NCBI RefSeq assembly: GCF_000597725.1
Contig: NZ_JFBL01000012.1
Location: forward strand, 1-64,000
Source: Sulfurospirillum arcachonense DSM 9755
GTDB lineage: Bacteria; Campylobacterota; Campylobacteria; Campylobacterales; Sulfurospirillaceae
Reading direction: 5' to 3'
DNA: 64,000 nucleotides
A model generated the notes under the pieces. It was not told where the DNA came from. It saw nothing but the letters and a program-made list of their open reading frames with translations, and ran no database searches. Both the position numbers and the translations under genes were made by a program. This document shows positions 1 through 7,574 of this stretch, in pieces (within the stretch, counting starts at the first letter, position 1; each line of letters begins with the position of its first letter).

Positions 1-306
1 ATACTACTACTGTTGAAGTTGTTTGAGCTGTTGCTCCATCATCATCTGTTGTAGTAAGTGTAATTGTTGCATCACCATTAAAGTTTTCAGCTGGTGTGAA
101 TGTATATGTATTATCAGCATTTACTACTACTGTTCCTTGCTCTGCTGGTACTGTAGCTGTTGTTGATACGATTGTTCCATCTACATCTGCTGGAGTAAAT
201 GCTACTGTTACACTTGTATCTTCATCTGTTGTACTATTATCTGCAGTGATTGTTGGTCCATCATTTACATCTGATACTACTACTGTTGAAGTTGTTTGAG
301 CTGTTG
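1..306. repeat. Tandem adhesin repeat, 273 bp period
   Basis: Bases 1-33 recur exactly at 274-306, a spacing of 273 bp or 91 codons, in frame with the adhesin. One full unit is visible and the array appears to continue leftwards. Near-identical DNA, not only protein, implies recent duplication or conversion among units. Confidence 0.85.
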
Positions 307-772
307 GAATTATAGTTTCTATAGGTTCATTATTGCCATCAACTAAAGGTGAAGTTCTTTGAAATTCTGTTCTATCTAATTCATATCCATCATCACCAAA
401 ATTTAATCTATCATGATAGTATGCACTTCCTAATCCACCTGCAACTGCACCTTCTTGACCTGCTGCTGTTCCTTCTTCGTCATTTGCTAATAAATCTTCT
501 ACGGCTTTTATGTCATTATCCGTACTTGTTACAGCTACTTCAGGGGTAAATGAGTTTATATATTCATCAGTTAAAACTGTTGATGTATCTCCATCAATTA
601 TAACTTCTTTTCCATTATTTAATGTTATCGTTGCCTGGCTTGAAACCATTGCATCTATTATGTCATTTTCATGGATTTGATCACCCATTGAAAGTATTTT
701 TACTGCTCCATCTTCTGTTGTAACCTTGATAGTCCCAATTATTTCTTTTACTATTCCTATAACTTTTGACAT
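1..772 (-). CDS. Giant LapA/RTX-type surface adhesin, N-terminal part (partial)
   Basis: This frame runs from ATG at 772 off the left edge, giving 257 codons with no stop. Residues 1-80 (MSKVIGIVKEIIGTVKV, then a GDQIHENDIID segment) resemble the retention module of LapA-like type I secreted adhesins, which holds the protein in the outer membrane. Residues 102-105 read TAAG, the site cut by LapG-type proteases in known members, at nearly the position known for LapA. From about residue 157 the protein becomes Thr/Val/Asp-rich cadherin/VCBS-like repeats of 91 residues (DVNDGPTITADNS, TYTFTPAENFNGDATITL). The C-terminal secretion signal and any secretion genes lie outside the window. The family call is confident; the total length and ligand are unknown. 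Confidence 0.85.
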   Translation of the reverse strand, partial: MSKVIGIVKEIIGTIKVTTEDGAVKILSMGDQIHENDIIDAMVSSQATITLNNGKEVIIDGDTSTVLTDEYINSFTPEVAVTSTDNDIKAVEDLLANDEEGTAAGQEGAVAGGLGSAYYHDRLNFGDDGYELDRTEFQRTSPLVDGNNEPIETIIPTAQTTSTVVVSDVNDGPTITADNSTTDEDTSVTVAFTPADVDGTIVSTTATVPAEQGTVVVNADNTYTFTPAENFNGDATITLTTTDDDGATAQTTSTVVV

Positions 773-801
773 AAAACAGCCTTTTATTAGTTTTTATAAC
801 T

Positions 802-807
802 ATTATA
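802..807 (-). promoter_or_regulatory. Putative -10 element for the adhesin gene
   Basis: The minus strand reads TATAAT, followed about 30 bases later by the adhesin ATG at 772. No clear -35 is seen, which is usual for Campylobacterota sigma-70 promoters. The 141-base gap to hisD also holds an inverted repeat (AAGTTG at 861-866, CAACTT at 878-883) that may help end hisD transcription. Confidence 0.4.
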
Positions 808-913
808 TTACTAAAATACTACTTTATTATCTATTGTACTAAGGTACATATATGAAGAAGAAGTTGAGAATTTATCCCAACTTTTTTATAGAGGTATTAA
901 ATACTTTTTTGCC

Positions 914-2203
914 TTATTTCAATCTTTCCAAAACAGCAGCAGCATGTGCACCCAATCCCTCTGTTTTTGCAAGTAATGCACACTCTTTTCCAATGTTACT
1001 TATACCTTCTTTGCTCATACTTATTATTGAAGATTTTTTTATAAAATTTTCTACACCAAGAGGAGAATAAAACTTTGCAGTTCCTCCTGTTGGTAAAGTA
1101 TGATTTGGTCCAGCTATATAATCACCTATTGGCTCAGGAGTATATCTTCCCATAAAAATTGCCCCTGCGTGTTTTATAGTAGGCAATAAATCAAAAGGAT
1201 GTTCTGTCATAACTTCTAGATGTTCTGGTGCGATTTCATTCATAAGCTCAATCGCTTCATCCATATCTTTTGTCACAATGATTGCACCTCTGTCTTTTAT
1301 AGAAGCCATAGCAATATCTTTTCTATTTAATTTTTCTAACCACTCATATACTTTTTTACTTGTCTCATCAGCAATACGTTGTGAAGGAGTTATCAAAATC
1401 GAACTTGCCATTTCATCGTGTTCTGCTTGACTTAACAAATCTATCGCTAAAAAGTTTGTATCAGCACTCTCATCAGCTAAAATACCAATTTCACTAGGAC
1501 CTGCTATCATATCGATATGTACTTCACCAAAAACTAGTTTTTTTGCAGTTGCTACAAAAATATTACCTGGGCCTGTAATAACATCCACTTTAGGAATACT
1601 CTGTGTTCCATAAGCCATAGCTGAAATTGCACTAGCACCTCCAACTTTATAAGCTTTTTTAATGCCACAAAGATGCATAGCAGCGAGTAAAAGTGAGTTT
1701 AATTCATTATTTGGAGCCGGTGTACATACTACTATCTCTTTTACACCTGCTACTATTGCAGGAATTGCATTCATGAGTAAAGAACTAGGATATGCTGCTT
1801 TCCCTCCAGGAATATATAAACCTGCCCTATCTACAGGAGTTACTTTTTGTCCTAGAACATTACCATTTTCTTCAAAATCTAACCAAGATGTAGGTTTTTG
1901 TTTTTCATGATAAGTTTTAATTCTATCATAGGCTAGTTGCAAAGCATCTTTTAAATCTTTATCTAAATCTTCATAAGCATTTTTCATAGAAATTTGTGAT
2001 ATTTCTAAATCTTCATCATTTTTTGGTAACCACATATCAAACTTTTCTATATGATTTTTAAGAGCTTCATTTCCATCTTTTTTTATCTCAGAAATTATAT
2101 TTAAAACTATTTTTGAGACATTATCCATGTCCATATGTCCACGTTTTAATAGTTCATTAAACTCTTCTTTAAAATTATTATTATTTGTTGCTATTTGTTT
2201 CAT
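914..2203 (-). CDS. hisD: Histidinol dehydrogenase
   Basis: The product oxidises L-histidinol to L-histidine in two NAD-dependent steps, the last reactions of histidine synthesis in the cytoplasm. It has 429 residues, close to the usual length. The expected active-site landmarks are present: Q259 and H262 in LLSQAEHD and D361 and H420 as zinc ligands, and the catalytic Glu-His pair in APEHLEVM (about 327-328). The glycine-rich segment RAGLYIPGG is also intact. The ATG at 2203 follows a GGAAG ribosome site. The gene lies 16 bases after the PLP-enzyme gene on the same strand, so the two may share a transcript. No other his genes are in the window. Confidence 0.97.
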   Translation of the reverse strand: MKQIATNNNNFKEEFNELLKRGHMDMDNVSKIVLNIISEIKKDGNEALKNHIEKFDMWLPKNDEDLEISQISMKNAYEDLDKDLKDALQLAYDRIKTYHEKQKPTSWLDFEENGNVLGQKVTPVDRAGLYIPGGKAAYPSSLLMNAIPAIVAGVKEIVVCTPAPNNELNSLLLAAMHLCGIKKAYKVGGASAISAMAYGTQSIPKVDVITGPGNIFVATAKKLVFGEVHIDMIAGPSEIGILADESADTNFLAIDLLSQAEHDEMASSILITPSQRIADETSKKVYEWLEKLNRKDIAMASIKDRGAIIVTKDMDEAIELMNEIAPEHLEVMTEHPFDLLPTIKHAGAIFMGRYTPEPIGDYIAGPNHTLPTGGTAKFYSPLGVENFIKKSSIISMSKEGISNIGKECALLAKTEGLGAHAAAVLERLK

Positions 2204-2219
2204 TTTCTTCCTTATAATC

Positions 2220-3092
2220 TCAAATTATACCATACTTGCGTTTATATCTCTCAAGCATAGATTCATTGCCTTTAACTCCTCCTTGATGAATAAAGATAGG
2301 AGTTCCATTTATTTGCTTTACATGTAACAAAAATTTCTTCCAGCCAACAGGGTCATACATCAAATCAAATGTTATTCCCATATCGCTTTTTAACTCACTC
2401 CAAAGTGCATATAACTCTTTGTCTAATTTACCATAATGATACTTCTTTGGACTACTTAAAATTATAGGAAATATACTCTCATCATCTTCTACCATTTTCC
2501 ACTGTTCTTTTAAGTATTCATCACTTCCAACGCAGCTACATGTAAAGACTCTAAATGGCAAATGCTTTTGTAAATACAAGGCTGTTGTTCCTGTTCCTGA
2601 TGGCAGATAAATATAAGGATTTGTGATGCCTTCATTTTGTATATCTTTTATAAGTTCTTCAGCCAAAATTTTCACTCCAAACTCAGCCTCTTTTTGTCTG
2701 CCACCCTCTTCTATGATAAGATCATTTTTTGAAGTATACAGGTAAGCATCATCTTTTCTGTTTTTACTCTCTAAAATTTGCATACCATTTTGCAGAGCAT
2801 ACTTGTAATTACCAATGGGATTTTCTTTTAAAAAGTGAGGGATATGGTCACAAAAATAGATAAATTCCCAGCCTCGAAGTTGCGCCATAACAGAAAGTGA
2901 ATACATTGCATTTGATTGATTGGAACCAAAAGATATGACTCTTTTTATATTTGTAAATTCTTGATTTAAAAACCAATGAAATTTTCTTGCTTTATTACCG
3001 GAAAAATCTATATGTAAAAGATCGTCTCTTTTTATATATATTTGTTGATTTTTAAAATTATATTTTTCAAAAGGAGATGGATTGAATGTCAT
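2220..3092 (-). CDS. PLP-dependent ACC deaminase/D-cysteine desulfhydrase family protein
   Basis: This 290-residue protein has the fold-type II PLP signature of this family: YIKRDDLLHIDFSGNKARK near residues 19-37, with the PLP-binding lysine expected in GNKARK. FGSNQSNAMYS (about 75-85) matches the cofactor/substrate loop, and LPSGTGTTALYL matches the phosphate-binding loop. Members deaminate 1-aminocyclopropane-1-carboxylate or break down D-cysteine to pyruvate, sulfide and ammonia. The substrate cannot be chosen from sequence here. The ATG at 3092 has no good ribosome site, and the only nearby purine-rich run is on the opposite strand. The gene lies between fba and hisD on the same strand. 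Confidence 0.8.
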   Translation of the reverse strand: MTFNPSPFEKYNFKNQQIYIKRDDLLHIDFSGNKARKFHWFLNQEFTNIKRVISFGSNQSNAMYSLSVMAQLRGWEFIYFCDHIPHFLKENPIGNYKYALQNGMQILESKNRKDDAYLYTSKNDLIIEEGGRQKEAEFGVKILAEELIKDIQNEGITNPYIYLPSGTGTTALYLQKHLPFRVFTCSCVGSDEYLKEQWKMVEDDESIFPIILSSPKKYHYGKLDKELYALWSELKSDMGITFDLMYDPVGWKKFLLHVKQINGTPIFIHQGGVKGNESMLERYKRKYGII

Positions 3093-3101
3093 AAGGAGTG
3101 A

Positions 3102-3123
3102 AGAGCCTACATAAATAGGCTCT
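3102..3123. terminator. Hairpin between fba and the PLP-enzyme gene
   Basis: An 8-bp stem (AGAGCCTA / TAGGCTCT) with a 6-base loop lies in the 38-base gap. The T-rich tract (3124-3132) follows the stem on the plus strand, although the neighbouring genes are on the minus strand. It may act as a hairpin that reduces read-through or protects the fba mRNA 3' end. Its use as an intrinsic terminator for the minus strand is uncertain. Confidence 0.5.
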
Positions 3124-3130
3124 TTTATTT

Positions 3131-4207
3131 TTAATTTCTATCTAAACAGTTTAAATCAGAAAATGCACGTTTAAGTCTAGCTATAGTAGCTTCTTCACCT
3201 GCTCTTAACCATTTTCTAGGGTCATAATATTTTTTATTTGGTTTATCGTCACCCTCTGGATTTCCGATTTGACCTTGAAGATATGCATCATATTTTTCAA
3301 CATATTCTTTAGTACCTTCCCAAAATGACCACTGCGTATCTGTGTCAATATTCATTTTAATAACACCATACTCAATAGCTTCTCTAATATCAGCTAATTC
3401 ACTTCCACTTCCACCATGAAAAACAAAATTAACTGGTTTTTCTAAAGTTCCAAATTTTTCTTGAATATACTTTTGTGAGTTATCTAAAATCTTTGGAGTT
3501 AGATGAACATTTCCTGGTTTATATACACCATGTACATTTCCAAAAGAAGCCGCAATAGTAAAGTTAGGGCTAATTGCATTTAGTCTTTCATATGCATATG
3601 CAACATCTTCAGGTTGAGTATAAAGTGCTGAATTATCAAGATGAGTATTATCAACTCCATCTTCTTCACCACCAGTACAACCAAGTTCAATCTCTAAAGT
3701 CATACCAATTTTACTCATTCTTTTATGATACTCTACACACGTATTGATATTATCTTCTAAACTCTCTTCTGAAAGATCAATCATATGTGAGCTATAAAGA
3801 GGTTTACCAGTTTTTGCAAAATGGTCTTCACTCGCTTCTAAAAGAGCATCTATCCAAGGTAAAAGTTTTCTTGCTGCATGGTCTGTATGAAGGATTACAG
3901 GAACACCATAAGCTTCAGCTACGGTGTGTACATGTAAAGCTCCACTAATAGCTCCTAAAATACCTGATTTTATAGTATCTAATCCTTTACCTGCATAAAA
4001 TTGTGCTCCACCGTTTGAGAATTGCACAATAACAGGTGAATTTACATTTTTTGCAGATTCCATAACAGCATTTACCGAGCTAGTACTTACTACATTTACT
4101 GCAGGCAAAGCAAACTTATTTGCTTTGGCTACTTCAAAAACTTTTGTAACATCATTGCCACATAAAACACCAGGTTTTACAAAATCAAATATTTTAGAAC
4201 TTGTCAT
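3131..4207 (-). CDS. fba: Class II fructose-1,6-bisphosphate aldolase
   Basis: The enzyme reversibly cleaves fructose-1,6-bisphosphate to dihydroxyacetone phosphate and glyceraldehyde-3-phosphate, mainly for gluconeogenesis in this lineage. Its 358 residues match the long E. coli-type class IIA form. ILHTDHAARK carries the catalytic Asp and a zinc-binding His. Further zinc-site histidines are expected in ASFGNVHGVYKPGN and FVFHGGSGS. The C-terminal YDPRKWLRAGEE is typical. The ATG at 4207 follows AGAAGGT. The gene lies 10 bases after the peb4-like gene, an order I recall from C. jejuni (Cj0596-Cj0597). It could also receive DHAP from the GlpD pathway near 44-52 kb. Confidence 0.97.
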   Translation of the reverse strand: MTSSKIFDFVKPGVLCGNDVTKVFEVAKANKFALPAVNVVSTSSVNAVMESAKNVNSPVIVQFSNGGAQFYAGKGLDTIKSGILGAISGALHVHTVAEAYGVPVILHTDHAARKLLPWIDALLEASEDHFAKTGKPLYSSHMIDLSEESLEDNINTCVEYHKRMSKIGMTLEIELGCTGGEEDGVDNTHLDNSALYTQPEDVAYAYERLNAISPNFTIAASFGNVHGVYKPGNVHLTPKILDNSQKYIQEKFGTLEKPVNFVFHGGSGSELADIREAIEYGVIKMNIDTDTQWSFWEGTKEYVEKYDAYLQGQIGNPEGDDKPNKKYYDPRKWLRAGEEATIARLKRAFSDLNCLDRN

Positions 4208-4217
4208 ATAATACCTT

Positions 4218-5030
4218 CTACTTAATTACTATTTTAGCTTTTTTTCTTAAATCTTTTGCTTTTGCTGCAACATCTTTACGAAATTGTTCCATTTTTAGTC
4301 CATTTTCAATTTGAACTTTTGCATCTGCAAACTTCACTTTTTCTCCACCTTTTTTGTCTTCTGTTAAAATAACATGATAACCAAATTGAGTTTTTACTGG
4401 AGTTTTTGTAATTTCACCTTTCTTTTGTCCAAAAGCAGCGTCACTAAAAGGTTTTACCATCTGTTTTGCATTAAACCAACCTAAATCACCACCATTCTTA
4501 CCACTAGGACCTGTTGATTTTGTTTTAGCTAACTCGATGAATTTTTTTGTTAATGCCTCACCTTTTAAGCCTTTTAACTCTTTGATAATTGCTTTTGCTT
4601 CAGCTTCACTTTTCACTAAAATATGTCTTGCTTTTGTAGTTGCTTGTTTAACAAATTTATCTTTATTTTTATCAAAATATGCTTTTGCATCTTTTTCAGA
4701 AATTTTAATCTTTTCAAAAACTCTTTTCATCCAAATTTCAAGTGCTAAATCACCTTTAATAGATGATAAAGTCTTTTTATATTCAGCATCTTTTTCAATA
4801 CCACTTTTAATAGCTTCTTTTGATAAAAGTTTTCTTTCTATTGCTTGATCAATAACACGTTTTTGTTGATCTTTTTGTAGTGCCTCAAACTTTGCACCTG
4901 GCATTGCTCTTAATAAACTAGCTACATCTTTATCTGTAACTTCTGTACCATCTACAGTTGCATAAACTGCCGCATTTAGACTCATACTCATAGCAATAGT
5001 TGCTAAACTTCCAATAATAACTCTTTTCAT
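4218..5030 (-). CDS. Periplasmic parvulin-type peptidyl-prolyl isomerase (PEB4/SurA-like)
   Basis: The protein is a probable periplasmic chaperone that helps outer-membrane proteins fold. A Sec signal peptide ends near residue 22 (MKRVIIGSLATIAMSMSLNA). The N-terminal part is a SurA-like helical region. The parvulin domain lies about 130-225, with TTKARHILVKSEAEAKAII at its start and GGDLGWF and FGYHVI as the diagnostic motifs. The 270-residue length and the position just upstream of fba match C. jejuni PEB4 (Cj0596). The lysine-rich C-terminus is normal for the family. The start is the first ATG, followed immediately by the signal peptide. Confidence 0.9.
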   Translation of the reverse strand: MKRVIIGSLATIAMSMSLNAAVYATVDGTEVTDKDVASLLRAMPGAKFEALQKDQQKRVIDQAIERKLLSKEAIKSGIEKDAEYKKTLSSIKGDLALEIWMKRVFEKIKISEKDAKAYFDKNKDKFVKQATTKARHILVKSEAEAKAIIKELKGLKGEALTKKFIELAKTKSTGPSGKNGGDLGWFNAKQMVKPFSDAAFGQKKGEITKTPVKTQFGYHVILTEDKKGGEKVKFADAKVQIENGLKMEQFRKDVAAKAKDLRKKAKIVIK

Positions 5031-5131
5031 CTGATTCCTTCGTAGTATTCATAAATTTACATTATTTTACTAATGTTTGAATTAAAGTATGATTATATAT
5101 TACCAATTTAAACAATTAATTAACATTTTGA

Positions 5132-5137
5132 TATAAT
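5132..5137 (+). promoter_or_regulatory. -10 element six bases before the nth start
   Basis: TATAAT is followed by exactly six bases (GCACAA) and then the nth ATG at 5144. Transcription would be expected to begin at or within a base of the start codon, which suggests a leaderless mRNA. No ribosome site precedes the ATG, which agrees. Confidence 0.55.
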
Positions 5138-5143
5138 GCACAA

Positions 5144-5791
5144 ATGAAAAAAGCTACTAAAAAAGAAATTTTAGAAATAAAAGAAATTTTAATTTCAAAT
5201 TATAGTGATGCCGTAACAGAATTAAATTATAATAATTTATATGAACTTCTCATATCTGTAATGCTCTCAGCACAGTGTACTGATAAAAGAGTAAATATAA
5301 TTACGCCTAAATTATTTGATAAATATCCTAACGTAGAAAAATTAAGTCAAGCTAATTTGGATGATGTAAAAGAGTTAATTAAATCTTGTTCATTTTTCAA
5401 TAATAAAGCAGTAAATCTTATAAAAATGGCAACAGCTGTGATGGAAAATTTTGAAGGTGAAATTCCTCTTGATGAAAAAAGTCTTGTTACACTTGCAGGT
5501 GTTGGTCAAAAAACTGCTCATGTTGTTATGATTGAGTATGCTGGTGCAAACTTGATGGCCGTTGATACACATGTATTTAGAGTTGCACATAGACTAGGAA
5601 TTAGTTCTGCAAAAACTGCTATTTTAACGGAAGTAGAACTTACAAAAAAATTTAAAACAGATTTACATATACTGCATCAAGGAATGGTTCTTTTTGGTAG
5701 ATATGTATGTAAGGCAATAAAACCAGAATGCGAAGAAAAATGTTTTTTAAAAGAGTATTGTAAAAGCAAAGGAAGTTTTAAAGTTGGATAA
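5144..5791 (+). CDS. nth: Endonuclease III (DNA glycosylase/AP lyase)
   Basis: The enzyme removes oxidised pyrimidines and cleaves abasic sites in base excision repair. The 215-residue protein has the helix-hairpin-helix motif LAGVGQKTAHVV with the catalytic lysine, then AVDTHVFRVAHRLG with the catalytic aspartate. Four C-terminal cysteines for the 4Fe-4S cluster are present (CKAIKPECEEKCFLKEYC), but the spacing is C-X6-C-X3-C-X5-C rather than the usual X6-X2-X5. The stop codon lies inside the following kinase gene, so the two are probably cotranscribed. Confidence 0.95.
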   Translation: MKKATKKEILEIKEILISNYSDAVTELNYNNLYELLISVMLSAQCTDKRVNIITPKLFDKYPNVEKLSQANLDDVKELIKSCSFFNNKAVNLIKMATAVMENFEGEIPLDEKSLVTLAGVGQKTAHVVMIEYAGANLMAVDTHVFRVAHRLGISSAKTAILTEVELTKKFKTDLHILHQGMVLFGRYVCKAIKPECEEKCFLKEYCKSKGSFKVG

Positions 5792-6749
5792 TAAAAATGA
5801 AAAAACACTTTTTTGGCAAATAACTTCTTTTATACTATTCGCTATGTTTTTAGTTTTTGTAGGAGCAAATTATATTTTTAACAACTGCCATAACAGTATT
5901 TATTGTTTAGAATATAGAAATAATATACTCTATCTCATAACTTTTTGTGGATTTATGTCTATTGTTCTTTTTGTTAAGTATAAATTAAAGACCTTATCTT
6001 TTATGAAAAAAGAATTAGAACAACAATTGGAAAAACAAAAAAGAGAGTTTGAAAACCAATTTAATATAAAAAAAGACTCACTATTAAATGAAATAAAAGA
6101 TAGAGAAGAAGCTGAAGAAAAACTTGAAAATTCCTTGAACGAAAAAGTTATTCTTTTAAAAGAAATTCATCATAGAGTCAAAAACAATCTTGCTATTATT
6201 ACAGGTCTCATAAGAATGCAATGTAGACAGATTAAAGATGAAAATATAAAAGATATATTTAAAAGTCTTCAAAACCGTATAAAAACAATGGAACTTATAC
6301 ACACAAACCTTTATAGCTCAACTGACTTTACTCAAGTTAATTTCAATTCTTATATTCATTCTTTAGTTCAAAACCTAAAAAAATCATTTGACACTGAAAA
6401 TAATGTCACTTTCCAAGTTTCTTGTACTGACATAAGTCTTACTATAGAACAAGCAATTGCCTGTGGGCAAATAGTAAATGAACTTATTACAAACTCTTTT
6501 AAACATGCCTATACAGATAATAAAAAAGGTACTATTACTATAGAACTTATACAAAAAGAAAATCTCTTTACACTTATTGTTGCTGATGATGGCAAAGGTG
6601 TAAAACATTTATCTCAAAAAACACAACAACCTTCTTCTTTAGGGATGACTCTTGTGTATGAACTTGTGAAATATCAATTAAAAGGAAAATTAGAAATTAT
6701 AAATTTAAATGGAATTAAATATCAAATAGATTTCAAAAAAACTCAATAA
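5784..6749 (+). CDS. Membrane sensor histidine kinase, HisKA_2 family
   Basis: Two hydrophobic segments (about 10-30 and 46-63) flank a short outer loop containing two cysteines (NCHNSIYC). A charged coiled coil follows (about 70-120). The HisKA_2 phosphorylation motif KEIHHRVKNNLAII supplies the phospho-accepting His. The ATPase domain has NELITNSFKHAY (N box) and VADDGKGV (G1). The 321-residue protein has no large sensor domain, so the signal may be sensed in the membrane or by the loop cysteines. The start is TTG at 5784, overlapping the nth stop by 8 bases with GGAAG upstream; no better in-frame start precedes the first membrane segment. The convergent response regulator is the likely partner. 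Confidence 0.9.
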   Translation: MDNKNEKTLFWQITSFILFAMFLVFVGANYIFNNCHNSIYCLEYRNNILYLITFCGFMSIVLFVKYKLKTLSFMKKELEQQLEKQKREFENQFNIKKDSLLNEIKDREEAEEKLENSLNEKVILLKEIHHRVKNNLAIITGLIRMQCRQIKDENIKDIFKSLQNRIKTMELIHTNLYSSTDFTQVNFNSYIHSLVQNLKKSFDTENNVTFQVSCTDISLTIEQAIACGQIVNELITNSFKHAYTDNKKGTITIELIQKENLFTLIVADDGKGVKHLSQKTQQPSSLGMTLVYELVKYQLKGKLEIINLNGIKYQIDFKKTQ

Positions 6750-6887
6750 TGGCACAATTTTAACTAAAATGGCACAAAATGCATACTTTTTTCTTGTATA
6801 ATTTTCACTAGGAAGAGGAACTTTACACTTATCCACAATCCATAATCCGCTGCCTCTTCCGAACTTCACTTACAAATATCGTTGTAA
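6748..6887 (+). promoter_or_regulatory. Intergenic region with direct repeats, promoter-like site and stem-loop
   Basis: Between the convergent kinase and regulator genes lie two exact 10-bp direct repeats, AATGGCACAA at 6748-6757 and 6768-6777, spaced 20 bp. TATAAT follows at 6797-6802. An inverted repeat, GGAAGAGG (6811-6818) and CCTCTTCC (6853-6860), begins where transcription would start. Its loop holds a perfect DnaA-box sequence, TTATCCACA (6829-6837). A second small inverted repeat, TTACAA/TTGTAA, lies at 6870-6887. No ORF is present. The layout would suit a regulator-activated small RNA, but that is inference. Confidence 0.35.
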
Positions 6888-7574
6888 TTACTTAGCTATT
6901 ATCCTATACCCTTCAGAAGAAACATTTTCTATCAAATCATCATTGAGTTTATCTCTAACTCTTCGTACTAAGCTTCTAAGCGTTGAAGTAGGAACATCAT
7001 CATTATCCCATAACTCTTTTATGATTTTATTATAATGAACAGCTTTATTTCTATTTGATACCATAAAAAAGAAAAACTCTCCCTCTTTTTTAGTTAAATT
7101 CACCTTTTCATTTAAATGATATAAATTTTTTTCTTTTAATGCATATTCATATTCACTGTTTAATTGTATTACTTCACCATTGTTACTGTTTTCTTCTTCT
7201 TCAAATCTTGATAAAGCTATAAGAATTGCACTATTTAACTGCTTTTCATCAACTGGTTTAACTACATAACCATACGGTTTGGTTGATTGAGCTTTTTTTA
7301 AAGTTTCATTATCGGTAAAAGAAGTTAAATATACTACTGGAATATTGAACTTTGTTTGTATTAAATCAACTATCGTTGTTCCATCAGCACTGTCATTCAA
7401 TTTAATATCCATCAAAACTAAATTTGGTAAATATTTTTCTATATAAAACATTGCTTCATCTGTCGTAGTAGCTACCTCATCAACAACATAACCAAAATCC
7501 ACAAGACAATGCTGTATATCCATAGCGATAATAGCTTCATCTTCTACTATAATTATATGTTTATTTTCACTCAT
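6888..7574 (-). CDS. Response regulator with CheY-like receiver and winged-helix output
   Basis: The receiver (about 5-120) has the acidic pair in IIIVEDEAIIAMDI, the phospho-acceptor Asp in LVLMDIKLNDSADG, a Ser/Thr switch in VVYLTSF and the Lys in YGYVVKPVD. This receiver type usually pairs with HisKA_2 kinases. The C-terminal domain (about 160-228, including LTKKEGEFFFFM and TLRSLVRRVRDKLND) looks like an OmpR/PhoB-type DNA-binding domain. I chose ATG 7574, which overlaps the upstream stop as ATGA. An alternative in-frame ATG at 7607 would add 11 unconserved-looking residues. The neighbouring convergent kinase is the likely partner. Confidence 0.88.
   Translation of the reverse strand: MSENKHIIIVEDEAIIAMDIQHCLVDFGYVVDEVATTTDEAMFYIEKYLPNLVLMDIKLNDSADGTTIVDLIQTKFNIPVVYLTSFTDNETLKKAQSTKPYGYVVKPVDEKQLNSAILIALSRFEEEENSNNGEVIQLNSEYEYALKEKNLYHLNEKVNLTKKEGEFFFFMVSNRNKAVHYNKIIKELWDNDDVPTSTLRSLVRRVRDKLNDDLIENVSSEGYRIIAK

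Noticed and set aside
96-299. Open frame on the plus strand inside the adhesin repeats
   Set aside because: It lies antisense to an uninterrupted adhesin frame with clear repeat homology, and its Thr/Val/Ser-rich product is a by-product of the repeat composition.
3102-3132. Plus-strand terminator implying a hidden plus-strand gene
   Set aside because: No plausible plus-strand coding frame precedes it; the region is occupied by the PLP-enzyme gene on the other strand.
6751-6785. TGGCAC sequences as sigma-54 promoters
   Set aside because: The required GC at -12 is two bases too close in the second copy (TGGCAC-AAAA-TGCA) and absent in the first, so sigma-54 spacing fails.
6811-6860. DnaA box as part of a replication origin
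   Set aside because: Only one box was seen, with no cluster, no AT-rich unwinding region and no dnaA or dnaN nearby.
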